Shown: in pieces, positions 15,710 through 26,115 of the stretch
How positions within the stretch are numbered: position 1 is the stretch's first letter
Layout of the letters: every line of letters starts with the position of its first letter
Assembly (NCBI RefSeq): GCF_027107535.1
Contig: NZ_CP114283.1
Span: forward strand, 7,006,001 to 7,070,000
Direction: 5' to 3'
Length of the DNA stretch: 64,000 nucleotides
Origin: Streptomyces aurantiacus
GTDB taxonomy: Bacteria > Actinomycetota > Actinomycetes > Streptomycetales > Streptomycetaceae
Translations under genes and position numbers: made by a program
The notes under the pieces: model-generated
Told to the model about the DNA's origin: nothing
Seen by the model: the letters and a program-made list of their open reading frames with translations, nothing else
Database searches by the model: none

Positions 15710-16555
15710 TCAGGCGCCGTCCGACAGCAGTCCCACCACCCGGCGGGCCGTGGCCGCGTCCCGCGCCGCCGTGAAGGGAAGGGTGTTGCCGCCGGTTATC
15801 CGGAACGGCTCTCCCGCGAGCGTCAGGTGCGCGCCACCCGCCTCCTCGACGAGCAGGAGTCCCGCCGCGTGGTCCCAGGCGGCCTCCCAGGAGAACGCCG
15901 TGGCGTCCAGCTCGCCGCGGGCGACGGCGAGGTACTCCAGCCCGGCCGAACCGCAGGGCCGCGGGCTGACACCCTCCGTGCGCAGGCCCAGCAGCGCGCG
16001 CTTCTGGTCGTCCGTCGTGTAGTCGGGGTGGGACGTGGCGACTTCGAGGTCGCGGCCGGGGGCGGGTGCGCCGGCCCGGAGCGGTTCGCCGTCGAGCAGG
16101 GCGCCCCGGCCCCGGACGGCGACGGCGAGCTGGTCACGGACCGGGGCGTAGGTCCAGGAGGCCAGCAGGACGCCGCCCCGGGCGAGCGCGACCAGCGTGC
16201 AGAAACCGGGGTCGCCGTGGACGAACTGGCGTGTGCCGTCGACCGGGTCGACGATCCAGACGGGCGCTTCGCCCTGGAGCGCCTCGTATGTCATCGGGTT
16301 GGCGTGGACCGCTTCCTCCCCGACCACGACCGACCCGGGCAGCATCTTGACGAGCACCTCGGTGAGATACTCCTCGGCCTTGCGGTCGGCGTCCGTGACC
16401 AGGTCGTGCGGGCCGCTCTTCTGGTCCACCTCGTGCGCCGCGAGCTGCCGGAAGCGCGGCATGATCTCGGCGGCGGCCGCCCGGCGGACGGCCTCCTCGA
16501 CATCGGCGGTGCGGTGGGCGAGAAACTCGTCGATGGTTTCCATGTGCTCGATCAT
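15710..16555 (-). CDS. Inositol monophosphatase family phosphatase
   Basis: The 281-residue protein carries the metal-binding signatures of the IMPase/FIG superfamily: VGEEAV (near residue 79), WIVDPVDGTRQF (near 100) and WDHAAGLLLVEEAGG (near 228). Members hydrolyse small phosphate esters such as inositol-1-phosphate, histidinol phosphate or PAP in a Mg-dependent way; the sequence alone does not separate these. Starts at 16555 and 16543 are both possible: the GGAGG element sits only 1 base from the first and 13 from the second. It is transcribed with, but 89 bp upstream of, the FAD-oxidoreductase gene. Its link to the inositol-dehydrogenase-like gene 42 kb away is speculative. Confidence 0.88.
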   Translation of the reverse strand: MIEHMETIDEFLAHRTADVEEAVRRAAAAEIMPRFRQLAAHEVDQKSGPHDLVTDADRKAEEYLTEVLVKMLPGSVVVGEEAVHANPMTYEALQGEAPVWIVDPVDGTRQFVHGDPGFCTLVALARGGVLLASWTYAPVRDQLAVAVRGRGALLDGEPLRAGAPAPGRDLEVATSHPDYTTDDQKRALLGLRTEGVSPRPCGSAGLEYLAVARGELDATAFSWEAAWDHAAGLLLVEEAGGAHLTLAGEPFRITGGNTLPFTAARDAATARRVVGLLSDGA

Positions 16556-16709
16556 GCCTCCATGAGAGCACGCGCCACTGACAATCCCCGCCGGGAGGGT
16601 GCATCACGGGTGGAATCGCCATGAACAACGGGAGCTCGCAGCCCAGCGGCGTTCCACCGGTTCGGGAGACCTTCGCGGGCGGGCCGCGCGGACGTCTGCG
16701 CGGTGGGTT

Positions 16710-16739
16710 CCGTAGGGCCGGGCCGCCCCGGCCCTACGG
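16710..16739 (-). terminator. Terminator hairpin after gamma-glutamyltransferase gene 1
   Basis: A perfect 13-bp stem with a 4-base loop directly abuts the stop codon of the gamma-glutamyltransferase gene ending at 16741. No T-tract follows, which is usual for Streptomyces terminators. It separates that gene from the inositol-monophosphatase gene. Confidence 0.8.
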
Positions 16740-16740
16740 G

Positions 16741-18687
16741 TCAGCGTCCGACGGCGTACCCCTGCATCCCGCGCGGGTTCGCCGCCGCCGACAGCACACC
16801 GGTCCGCGGATCCCTCGCCACCGCGCACAGCCTCCCCTCGGACCAGGCGTCGCCGACCTGGACGTCGTGGCCGCGGCGGCGCAGCTCCTCGACGACCCCG
16901 GGGTCCGTGCGGGACTCGACGGTCACGCTGCCGGGGCGCATCCCGCGCGGGTGGAAGGAGCCGGGGAAGCTGTCGTTGTGCCAGTTCGGGGCGTCGATCG
17001 CGCCCTGGAGGTCCGGGCCGCCGCGTACCTCGGCGCGCAGGGCGACGGCCAGGAAGAAGTGCAGCTGCCACTGGTCCTGCTGGTCACCGCCGGGCGTACC
17101 GAACGCCATGACGGGAACCCCGTCCCGCAGCGCGAGCGACGGTGTGAGCGTCGTACGGGGACGGCGGCCCGGCGTGAGGGAGTTGGGCAGGCCCTCCTCC
17201 AACCAGGCCATCTGGAGGCGCGTGCCGAGCGGGAAGCCCAGCTCGGGAACGACCGGGTTGGACTGCAGCCAGCCGCCGCTGGGCGTGGCCGCGACCATGT
17301 TGCCCCAGCGGTCGACGATGTCGAGGTGGCAGGTGTCGCCCCTGGTACCGCCGTCCGCCGAGACGTCCGGCTCACCGGGCACCGGAGATGCCGTCCGCCC
17401 GGTGGCGGCCGGTCCTCCCTCGCCGGCCCGGCCCCCGTCCACCGCGCCCTCCGTACCTGTGCCGTACGGCGTCCCCACATACCGGTTCCCCGCCGCGCCG
17501 CCCACCCGCGCCACCGTCGGCTCCCCCGCTCCGGGCACCCCGGACTCCTCGGCCCCGGTCTCTCCCGAGGCCACCCTGCGCGCGTGCTCGCTGAGCCGCG
17601 GAAGCCGTCCGCCCGGGCTTCCCGGCCGTAGCTCGTAGGAGGCCTTCTCGCCGATCAGCGCCCGCCGCCCGGCGTTGTACCGCGCCGACAGCAGCTCCTC
17701 CAGGGGCACCTCCCCCGCGTCGCCGTACCACGCCTCCCGGTCGGCCATCGCGAGCTTGCAGCCCTCGACCAGCAGGTGCACGTACTCGGCGGAGCCGTAC
17801 CGCGGCAGCTCCGGCGGCAGCAGGGCCAGCTGCTGGAGGAACACCGGGCCCTGGCTCCAGGGGCCCGCCTTGCACAGGGTCCAGCCCCGCCAGTCGTACC
17901 TGGCCGGGGCCTCGTACGACGCCGACCAGCCGGCCAGATCGGCCGCCGTCAGCGTGCCCGTGTGCCGCTCGCCGCTGGTGTCCGTCGTGGGGCGGCCCGC
18001 CTGGCGCACCAGGGCCTCGGCGATGAAGCCCTCGCGCCAGATCCGCCGCGCCTCCTCGATCTGCGCGATCCGGTCGTCGCCTGCGAGAGCCGCCTCCGCG
18101 AGGAGCCGCCGCCAGGTCGCGGCCAGCGCGGGATTGCGGAACAGCTCTCCCGGCCGCGGGGGCCGGCCGCCCGGCAGGTACACCTCGGCCGAGGACGTCC
18201 ACTCGGTCTCGAAGAGCGCCCGGACCGTCTCGACGGTCTCGGCGACGCGCTCCACGGGCGCGTGCCCGTCCTCGGCGTATCCGACGGCGTACTTCAGCAC
18301 GTCCGCCAGGGACTTCGTGCCGTGGTCGCGCAGGAGCAGCATCCACGCGTCGAAGGCGCCGGGCACGGCGGCCGCGAGGGGCCCGGTGCCGGGGACGAGG
18401 TCCAGTCCCAGCGCCCGGTAGTGGGCGATCGTGGCGCCGGCCGGTGCCACGCCCTGTCCGCACAGCACCCGTACCTCCCCGCCCACCGGGGCGACGATGA
18501 CCGGTACCTCACCGGCGGGCCCGTTGAGGTGCGGCTCCACGACGTGCAGGACGAAACCGGCGGCCACGGCGGCGTCGAACGCGTTGCCGCCGTCCTCCAG
18601 CACGGCCATCGCCGACTGCGAGGCGAGCCAGTGCGTGGAGGACACCATCCCGAAGGTGCCCTGGAGCGTGGGTCGGGTCGTGAACAC
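16741..18687 (-). CDS. Gamma-glutamyltransferase family protein 1 (no signal peptide)
   Basis: This is a 648-residue Ntn-hydrolase of the gamma-glutamyltranspeptidase family, which cleaves gamma-glutamyl bonds or transfers the group after self-processing. The large-subunit part runs from NAFDAAVAAGFVLHVVEPH to about residue 375. The nucleophile threonine is in GDTCHLDIVD, near residue 452, and the FGTPGGD motif follows. Immediately before that threonine is a low-complexity Gly/Ala/Glu-rich insertion of about 75 residues, where the precursor would be cut. A GTG start at 18687 is chosen because GAGGAG precedes it by 7 bases; an upstream extension to 18753 lacks such a site. No export signal is visible, unlike the second copy at 35.5-37.3 kb. 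It may be a cephalosporin-acylase-like or intracellular member. Confidence 0.88.
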   Translation of the reverse strand: MFTTRPTLQGTFGMVSSTHWLASQSAMAVLEDGGNAFDAAVAAGFVLHVVEPHLNGPAGEVPVIVAPVGGEVRVLCGQGVAPAGATIAHYRALGLDLVPGTGPLAAAVPGAFDAWMLLLRDHGTKSLADVLKYAVGYAEDGHAPVERVAETVETVRALFETEWTSSAEVYLPGGRPPRPGELFRNPALAATWRRLLAEAALAGDDRIAQIEEARRIWREGFIAEALVRQAGRPTTDTSGERHTGTLTAADLAGWSASYEAPARYDWRGWTLCKAGPWSQGPVFLQQLALLPPELPRYGSAEYVHLLVEGCKLAMADREAWYGDAGEVPLEELLSARYNAGRRALIGEKASYELRPGSPGGRLPRLSEHARRVASGETGAEESGVPGAGEPTVARVGGAAGNRYVGTPYGTGTEGAVDGGRAGEGGPAATGRTASPVPGEPDVSADGGTRGDTCHLDIVDRWGNMVAATPSGGWLQSNPVVPELGFPLGTRLQMAWLEEGLPNSLTPGRRPRTTLTPSLALRDGVPVMAFGTPGGDQQDQWQLHFFLAVALRAEVRGGPDLQGAIDAPNWHNDSFPGSFHPRGMRPGSVTVESRTDPGVVEELRRRGHDVQVGDAWSEGRLCAVARDPRTGVLSAAANPRGMQGYAVGR

Positions 18688-18760
18688 GGGCGAACTCCTC
18701 GCTGCGGGGCGGGCCCGAGGACTGCGGGCCGGGCGTCCGGCGATCGTACGCACGCCTGCG

Positions 18761-19393
18761 CTACCGGGGCTCCGAGGGCCGCCAGGCCGTCGTCCCCAGA
18801 ATGTTCTCGGGACCGATGTCGAGCGGGTACGGGGGCCGTACGGTCACGGTGTCCTCCCCCTTCTCCGGGGCGACGCGGAGGTACACGCCGTCCTGGTGGT
18901 GCATGCGCCAGTAAAGGCTCGCGTGCGCCGACTCGCCCGGTTCGAGGGTCAGCGGCCGGGGTCCGGGGTCCTCCGGCGCCATGGACACCTCGTCCGTGCC
19001 CTGGACGGTCCGTACGCCGACGATGGGCACACCCCTCGAGTCGAGGACGGTGATGGCCGGATAACCGTTCAACTCGTGAGGCTTCTTGCCGCAGTTGGTG
19101 ACGTCGAGGCCCATGGCACGCAGTCCCATGGCTCCGTCGCCCCGGTCGGCGTGGAAGCGCAGACCGGACGCCGGGCAGTCCTGCGCCTGCAGGCCGGAGA
19201 CGGCCGGAGACGGCTCGGGGGGCGCGGACGGGCGCGGGGGCGGCTCCACCGTCAGGGTCCGCGTCGGTGTGGGCTCGCGTTCGGGGTTGCTCTCACGGTC
19301 CAGTTCGGCGGAGAGCCCGCAGCCGCTCGCGGCCAGCGTCAGCAGGCAGACGAGGGCGGCGTTGCGCAACGGTCCAGGGCGTATCGCGATCAC
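18761..19393 (-). CDS. Putative lipoprotein, DUF4232-like
   Basis: The 210-residue product begins with a short basic region, a hydrophobic core and the lipobox LAASGC (cysteine 25), so it should be lipid-anchored on the outside of the membrane. A Pro/Ser/Thr-rich linker (about residues 30-65) leads into a beta-rich domain. Cys-rich ends (DCPASGL, VTNCGKKPHEL) and GYPAITVLDSRG resemble the DUF4232 family of actinobacterial exported proteins, whose function is unknown. It lies 73 bp upstream of the gamma-glutamyltransferase gene on the same strand and may share its transcript. Confidence 0.85.
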   Translation of the reverse strand: MIAIRPGPLRNAALVCLLTLAASGCGLSAELDRESNPEREPTPTRTLTVEPPPRPSAPPEPSPAVSGLQAQDCPASGLRFHADRGDGAMGLRAMGLDVTNCGKKPHELNGYPAITVLDSRGVPIVGVRTVQGTDEVSMAPEDPGPRPLTLEPGESAHASLYWRMHHQDGVYLRVAPEKGEDTVTVRPPYPLDIGPENILGTTAWRPSEPR

Positions 19394-19500
19394 GCGCCGA
19401 TCATCACACGGGACCTGCGTGGGCGTCCCTCCACCTTCCTCGGGCCGCTGTCCGGTCCGGCCGCCTGCCGTCTCTCCGTCCGTCGTCGTCCCGTCTTCCG

Positions 19501-20169
19501 TCAGTGAGCCTGCCCGCGTGCCGTGACCAGCCCCGACTCGTAGGCGAACACGACCAGTTGGGCACGGTCACGTGCGCCGAGCTTGGTCATCGCACGGCTG
19601 ATGTGGGTCTTGGCGGTGAAGGGGCTGATGACCATGTGGGCGGCTATCTCCTCATTGGTGAGGCCGCGGGCGGCGAGCGCGGTGACCTCGCGCTCGCGGC
19701 GGGTCAGGCACTCCAGGCCGGGTGCCTTCGCCCGGTCCGGCGGCCGGGCCACGAACTCGCCGATCAGCGTGCGGGTGACGGACGGCGACAGCAGGGCCTC
19801 GCCGCGCGTGACGACCTCGATGGCCTGCAGCAGGTCGGCCGGCTCGGTGTCCTTGAGCAGGAAGCCGCTGGCACCGGCCCGCAGCGCCTCGAAGACGTAC
19901 TCGTCGAGGCCGTAGTTGGTCAGCATCACCACGCGGACGCCGGACAGCCGCGGGTCGGCGGCGATGCGGCGGGTCGCCTCGATGCCCGTCATCACCGGCA
20001 TCTGGACGTCGACCAGGGCGATGTCCGGCATCTGGGCGCGCACCAGCGCCACGCCCTGCTCACCGTCGGCGGCCTCACCGACCACCTCGATGCCGTCCTC
20101 GGCCTCCAGGAGGGCCCGGAACCCGGCCCGCATGAGGGCCTGGTCGTCGATGAGCGCGACCCGGATCAC
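19501..20169 (-). CDS. NarL/FixJ-type response regulator
   Basis: The 222-residue protein has a receiver domain (IRVALIDD start; phospho-acceptor aspartate in IALVDVQMP; conserved lysine in FLLKDTEP). A LuxR-type DNA-binding domain follows, with LTRREREVTALAARGLTNEEIA and a recognition helix near AKTHISRAMTKLG. Its GTG start overlaps the stop of the upstream histidine kinase gene by 4 bp, so kinase and regulator are made together. The target is unknown; the divergent AhpD-like gene beyond the kinase is the nearest candidate. Confidence 0.94.
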   Translation of the reverse strand: MIRVALIDDQALMRAGFRALLEAEDGIEVVGEAADGEQGVALVRAQMPDIALVDVQMPVMTGIEATRRIAADPRLSGVRVVMLTNYGLDEYVFEALRAGASGFLLKDTEPADLLQAIEVVTRGEALLSPSVTRTLIGEFVARPPDRAKAPGLECLTRREREVTALAARGLTNEEIAAHMVISPFTAKTHISRAMTKLGARDRAQLVVFAYESGLVTARGQAH

Positions 20170-21266
20170 ACGTGCTCCAGCGGCAGGCCGGCCCGCACCG
20201 AGAAGCCGCCTTCCGCGCGGGGCGCGGCGTGCAGGGTGCCGCCGAGCGCCGTGACCCGCTCGCGCATACCGGTGAGGCCGATGCCCTCGGCGGGCGGGCG
20301 GGACGCTTCGGCGGCGCCGTCGTCATCGACGCGAATCGTCAACTCCCCTTCCCCGTATGCAAGTTCGACGGCGACCTTGGCGGGCCCCGCGTGCCGTGCG
20401 GCGTTCGTGAGTGCTTCCTGGACGATGCGGTACGCGGCGCGGTCCACGGTCGCCGCCAGCGGACGCTCGCGGCCCGTCACGGTCAGCGCGACGGCGAGGC
20501 CCGCCGCCCGGGCCCGCTCCACGAGCAGTGCCGGGGTGCCGGTCGGCTCGTCGGTGCGCAACACCTCAAGGGTGGCGCGCAGTTCGCGCATGGCCTCCCC
20601 GCCGGCCTCCTGGATGGCGAGCAGGGCCGGGGGTATCTCTTCGCCCCGCTTGCGCGCGAGGTGGACGGCGACGCCCGCCTGGAGCTTGACGATGGAGATG
20701 CTGTGGGTCAGGGAATCGTGCAACTCGCGGGCGATGCGCAGGCGTTCCTCACCTGCCCGGCGCAGCGCCGCCTCCTCGCGGGTGCGCTCGGCCTCCAGGG
20801 CGCGCTGTTCCGTCTGGCGCAGATACGCCTGCCAGTTGCGCCCGGCGAGACCGGTCACGACGGCGCACAGGAACCAGCCGGCCAGCAGTGCGGTCCGCTC
20901 GACGGTGCCCTGCGACACGGGACCCGCCGCGAGGTACGCACCCAGGAACACCACGCTCGCGGCCGCGCCCACGGCCCGGTGCCCCGCCTGCGCGGCGGTG
21001 TGGACGGCGGCCACCACAGGGAGGGCGGACACCGGGCCGGGGTCGGCGTGCAGCACATGGACGGTCAGGGCCGCCGTGGTGACGGCGAGCACCGCGCGGG
21101 GCGCCGCACGGTAGGCGCACAGCGCGAGCGAGCCGGTCCCGATCAGCGCGAGGTCGACCGCCGTGGTGCCGTCGTCGAAGGCCGCCGCGGACACCACGAG
21201 GGCGCCGATCACGACGGCCAGTGCCACGTCGGCGAGCCGCTTGAGAGTGACCTGGTCCGCGCTCAT
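20166..21266 (-). CDS. Membrane sensor histidine kinase (HisKA_3 type)
   Basis: The 366-residue kinase has several hydrophobic N-terminal segments (about residues 10-150), then a HisKA_3 dimerisation helix with the phospho-accepting histidine in IARELHDSLTHS. A compact HATPase domain follows (EALTNAARHAG, DDDG, GIGLTGMRERV). This is the standard partner of NarL-type regulators, and the next gene overlaps it by 4 bp. There is no recognisable periplasmic sensor domain, so the input is probably perceived in or at the membrane. The start at 21266 is the only well-placed ATG before the first membrane helix. A 167-bp intergenic region separates it from the divergent AhpD-like gene. Confidence 0.93.
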   Translation of the reverse strand: MSADQVTLKRLADVALAVVIGALVVSAAAFDDGTTAVDLALIGTGSLALCAYRAAPRAVLAVTTAALTVHVLHADPGPVSALPVVAAVHTAAQAGHRAVGAAASVVFLGAYLAAGPVSQGTVERTALLAGWFLCAVVTGLAGRNWQAYLRQTEQRALEAERTREEAALRRAGEERLRIARELHDSLTHSISIVKLQAGVAVHLARKRGEEIPPALLAIQEAGGEAMRELRATLEVLRTDEPTGTPALLVERARAAGLAVALTVTGRERPLAATVDRAAYRIVQEALTNAARHAGPAKVAVELAYGEGELTIRVDDDGAAEASRPPAEGIGLTGMRERVTALGGTLHAAPRAEGGFSVRAGLPLEHV

Positions 21267-21433
21267 GTCCGTACCGTAGACCGCCGTGCCGACAAGAGCG
21301 TCAGCCCTGTGGACGGGCCCGGGACTACTCCCGGCGCAGTAGTGGGACGCGCGGGCCGGTCGCGTCGGCGCATCCCCGACTGCCTCCGGCCGTACGACGC
21401 GTGACGGCGCCCCGGGAAGCCAGGGTTCTGCAC

Positions 21434-22474
21434 ATGACGCCACCCATCCTGACCGCGCCGTTCCGCTACACCGAGCCCCTGCCGCCCAGGTCGGCCACCG
21501 GCCGCACCGCCGACATCCACCGCCAGATCGCGGAGGACTTCGGCATCGACGGCGCCTCCACCTTCGTCGTCCTGTCCTCCGCGCCCGAACTGCTCGCCGC
21601 CGCCTGGGCCCTGATGCGGGAGTCGCTGCTCGCGGGCGACGGCAGCCGCACCGGCAAGGAGCTGGCCGCCCTCGGGGTGTCGCGCGCCAACAGGTGCCCG
21701 TTCTGTGTGGACGCGCACACCGTCCTGCTGCACGCCACCGGCGACCACGCGCTCGCGGAGCGTGTGGCCCGCGGCGAGCGTCCGGAGAAGGAGGTGCAGG
21801 CGCGCATGCTCGCCTGGGGCGAGGCGACCCGGATCCCGGGCAGTGCGGACCTCACCCCGCTGCCGTTCTTCGCCGGTCACACCGCGGCGTACGTGGGTAC
21901 CGCCCTGTCCTTCCATTTCATCAACCGGATCGTCTCGGCCCTGCTGACCGAGAACCTGCTGCCGGGCAACGTCCAGCGGTTCAGGCCGGTCCGCAGCCTC
22001 GTCGGCCGTTCCGTGGCGAAGACCCTGCGCAGGCGTCTCACCCCGGGCACGAGCCTCGCGCTGCTCGAGGGTGACGCGGGTCCCGGCCCGTCCTGGGCGG
22101 CCGGCACGGCGGTCGGACCGGCCTACGCGGCCCTGCGGGCGGCGGCCATGGCCGGCGCCGGGCTGCTGACCGAGGCCGACCGGACCCTCGTACAGGACAC
22201 GGTCGCGGCCTGGGACGGTACGCATCAGCCGCTGGTGTGGGACGCCCTGCCGGACCGGGCGGACCGGCCCGGAGCGCGGCTGGCGATGCTGGCCGCGCTG
22301 GCCCCGTACCGGATCACCGACGAGGACGTGGCCGCCTGGAAGCGGCCGCCGTACACGGACCACTGTCTGGTCCAGCTGGTCGCCTACGGCGCGTTCGCCG
22401 CCGTGGACCGCATCGAGCGGGCGCTGCCCCTGGACACCGGCGTACCGCAAAACGTCCCCGGCCGCCGGGAGTGA
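21434..22474 (+). CDS. AhpD-like (carboxymuconolactone decarboxylase fold) protein
   Basis: The 346-residue protein contains the exact AhpD signature: a glutamate, 11 residues, then CPFC and, 3 residues later, a histidine (around residues 75-95). In AhpD proteins this dithiol centre reduces partner peroxiredoxins or acts directly on peroxides. At about twice the length of AhpD, it probably holds two pseudo-repeats of the fold, of which only the first keeps the cysteines. The ATG at 21434 has an AGGG element 8 bases upstream; an upstream GTG at 21401 is less likely. It is divergent from the histidine kinase gene and may be that system's target, by position only. Confidence 0.85.
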   Translation: MTPPILTAPFRYTEPLPPRSATGRTADIHRQIAEDFGIDGASTFVVLSSAPELLAAAWALMRESLLAGDGSRTGKELAALGVSRANRCPFCVDAHTVLLHATGDHALAERVARGERPEKEVQARMLAWGEATRIPGSADLTPLPFFAGHTAAYVGTALSFHFINRIVSALLTENLLPGNVQRFRPVRSLVGRSVAKTLRRRLTPGTSLALLEGDAGPGPSWAAGTAVGPAYAALRAAAMAGAGLLTEADRTLVQDTVAAWDGTHQPLVWDALPDRADRPGARLAMLAALAPYRITDEDVAAWKRPPYTDHCLVQLVAYGAFAAVDRIERALPLDTGVPQNVPGRRE

Positions 22475-22600
22475 GCCCCTGAGACCGAGTCCCTGTCACC
22501 GGGCGGGCACGGAGCGAGTTCGCCCTTTCGCCCCACAGCCACGCATGTGACACTGGCGTCCCGTCCGCTGTGCGGACTCCTCCGCACCGTCTCCCACGAA

Positions 22601-23263
22601 ATGTGCGCCGTGCGTTCTCTTCCTCTCGCTCTCACCGCGCGTCTGGCGCCGGTCGTCGTGCTCGCCGCGGCCGGCTGGGCGCTGTCGTCCGGACCGTTCG
22701 CCGCGACTCCGGCCGCGGAGAACAAGGCGGCTCCCGACGGCGGGGTTTCACCGTCGGCGCCGTCGACCGCGGCGGCGAGCCGCACGTACCGCACCTCTCC
22801 GGCGCCCTGCGAGGGCGTGACGAAGAAGACGGTGTCCTCGCTGGTGCCCGGCGCCAAGGCGGCCGGCAAGGAGATCCCCTCGACCGACGAGTCGCTGCGC
22901 CGCACCTGTTCCTGGAACGCGCTCAAGGGCTTCGACTACCGCTGGCTCGACATCTCGTACGAGATCAAGAAGTCCGACCAGACCGCTCTGGCCGCCTACA
23001 AGCAGCGCACGACGGAGAAGAGCGGCGGCGGCGTGGTCCCCGGGGTCGGGGACGAGGCCTATTCGGTGGTGAACCTCACCACCGCCGACAAGCAGCAGAC
23101 GCGCGAGGGCATGGTGATCGTCCGCGCGTCCAACGCCCTGGTGGTCGTCACGTACAACGGCAGTGACTTCGAGTCCAAGAAGGCGCCCGCCACGGACGAG
23201 ATCAACAAGGGCGCCATCAAGGCCGCCAAGGAGGGGATGGCCGCGCTGGAGGCCGCTCAGTAG
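22601..23263 (+). CDS. Secreted protein of unknown function (DUF3558-like)
   Basis: About 220 residues. The N-terminus has a basic stretch, a hydrophobic core (VVVLAAAGWALS) and small residues, so it is exported or anchored. A Ser/Ala/Pro-rich linker leads to a domain with two cysteines (APCEGV and RRTCSWN) and a GVGDEAY motif, the pattern of DUF3558-like actinobacterial surface proteins. Nothing more specific can be said about function. In-frame starts occur at 22547, 22601 and 22610; none has a strong ribosome site, so the N-terminus is uncertain. It converges on the NCS1 permease gene with only 28 bp between the stops. Confidence 0.75.
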   Translation: MCAVRSLPLALTARLAPVVVLAAAGWALSSGPFAATPAAENKAAPDGGVSPSAPSTAAASRTYRTSPAPCEGVTKKTVSSLVPGAKAAGKEIPSTDESLRRTCSWNALKGFDYRWLDISYEIKKSDQTALAAYKQRTTEKSGGGVVPGVGDEAYSVVNLTTADKQQTREGMVIVRASNALVVVTYNGSDFESKKAPATDEINKGAIKAAKEGMAALEAAQ

Positions 23264-23291
23264 AGCGGGCCTCCGGCGCGGCCGGCCGTTG

Positions 23292-24860
<1,569 letters not shown>

Positions 24861-24927
24861 GGGCAGGCCAATCGATGAGGTGGGACGGGAAAGGCCGTGC
24901 GGGTGGCGCCGTGGGGGAGGTGGTGCG

Positions 24928-24957
24928 GTCCCCTTCCCGGGGAGGTGGGAAGGGGAC
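24928..24957 (-). terminator. Hairpin between the LLM oxidoreductase and permease genes
   Basis: An 11-bp perfect stem (GTCCCCTTCCC pairing with GGGAAGGGGAC) encloses an 8-base loop within the 224-bp gap before the permease start. It could end transcription of the upstream enzymes or attenuate the permease. A weaker hairpin lies at 25021-25038. Confidence 0.65.
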
Positions 24958-25084
24958 GACTTGTGTGGAGGGAGCGGGTGGACCGGAGGAAGCGGGGATT
25001 GTCACCGGTGGACGGACGGACCGGCCGTCGATGGCCGGACCGGCCGGCGACCGATGAGGTCGTCGAGCCCGTCGGGGCAGGCCG

Positions 25085-26104
25085 TCAACTGTTGACGGCG
25101 GGAATGACCGTCGATCCGTACGCCTCGATGACCGCTTCTTGGGCGTCATGCATGTCGTACAGGGCGAACTGGTCGACGCCCAGCGCGCGGAGGGCGTTCA
25201 GTTTCGCGATGTGCTGCTCGGCCGTGCCGATCAGGCAGAACCGGTCGACGATCTCGTCGGGCACGAACTGCGTGTCGGGGTTTCCGCTGCGTCCGTGGTG
25301 GGAGTAGTCGTAGCCCTCGCGGGACTTGATGTACTCGGTGAGTTCGTCGGGGACGGCGGCGGAGTGCTCGCCGTACTTGGAGACGAGGTCGGCCACGTGG
25401 TTGCCGACCATGCCGCCGAACCAGCGGCACTGCTCACGTGCGTGGGCGAGTGCCTCGGGCGAGTCGTCCTCGGTGACGTAGGCGGGCGCCGCGACACAGA
25501 TCTTGACGTCGTCCGGGTCGCGTCCGGCCTCGGCCGCCGCGGTCTTCACGGCCTTGACCATGTACTCGGTGAGGTACAGGTCGGCCAGCTGGAGGATGAA
25601 GCCGTCGGCCTCCTCACCGGTCATCTTCAGGGCCTTCGGGCCGTACGCGGCCATCCACACCGGGAGTTCGGCGCCCGGCCTGATCCACGGGAACCTGACG
25701 ACCGTGCCGCCGAGGTCGGCCTCCTCGCCCCGGCCGAGCGCGCGGATCACCTTCATGGCCTCGCTGATCCGCGCGAGGGTGTTGGGTTTGCGGCCGGCCA
25801 CCCGCATCGCGGAGTCGCCGCGTCCGATGCCGCAGACGGTGCGGTTGCCGAACATGTCGTTGAGCGTGGCGAAGGTCGAGGCGGTGACCTCCCAGGTGCG
25901 GGTGCCCGGGTTGGTGACCATCGGACCGACCGTCAGCTTCGTGGTGTTGGAGAGGATCTGGCTGTAGATGACGAACGGCTCCTGCCAGAGCACGGCGGAG
26001 TCGAAGGTCCAGCCGTACGTGAAGCCGTTGCGCTCGGCCCGCTTCATCAGGCTGATGACGCGGGAGGCAGGGGGGTCGGTCTGCAGGACGAGTCCGAAGT
26101 CCAT
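25085..26104 (-). CDS. LLM-class flavin/F420-dependent oxidoreductase (TIGR03842-like)
   Basis: The 339-residue enzyme is a bacterial-luciferase-like TIM-barrel oxidoreductase, recognisable by MDFGLVLQTDPP at the start, the VGPMVTNPGTR strand, GIGRGDSA and WMAAYGPKAL. It resembles the subgroup related to methylene-tetrahydromethanopterin reductase, whose actinobacterial members are predicted to use coenzyme F420. The ATG at 26104 follows AGGAG by 8 bases, and this site overlaps the dihydropyrimidinase stop 11 bp upstream, so the two are tightly linked. The usual first enzyme of reductive pyrimidine breakdown is absent, so I infer it reduces the pyrimidine ring or acts on a related ureide. An oxygenase (RutA-like) or side-product role cannot be excluded. 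Confidence 0.85.
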   Translation of the reverse strand: MDFGLVLQTDPPASRVISLMKRAERNGFTYGWTFDSAVLWQEPFVIYSQILSNTTKLTVGPMVTNPGTRTWEVTASTFATLNDMFGNRTVCGIGRGDSAMRVAGRKPNTLARISEAMKVIRALGRGEEADLGGTVVRFPWIRPGAELPVWMAAYGPKALKMTGEEADGFILQLADLYLTEYMVKAVKTAAAEAGRDPDDVKICVAAPAYVTEDDSPEALAHAREQCRWFGGMVGNHVADLVSKYGEHSAAVPDELTEYIKSREGYDYSHHGRSGNPDTQFVPDEIVDRFCLIGTAEQHIAKLNALRALGVDQFALYDMHDAQEAVIEAYGSTVIPAVNS

Positions 26105-26115
26105 CTGCGCCACTC

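Noticed and set aside
25085..26104. Calling the LLM oxidoreductase RutA
   Set aside because: RutA works with rutB-F, which are absent. The neighbouring dihydropyrimidinase implies ring reduction rather than oxidative opening, and the sequence resembles the F420-reductase branch more.
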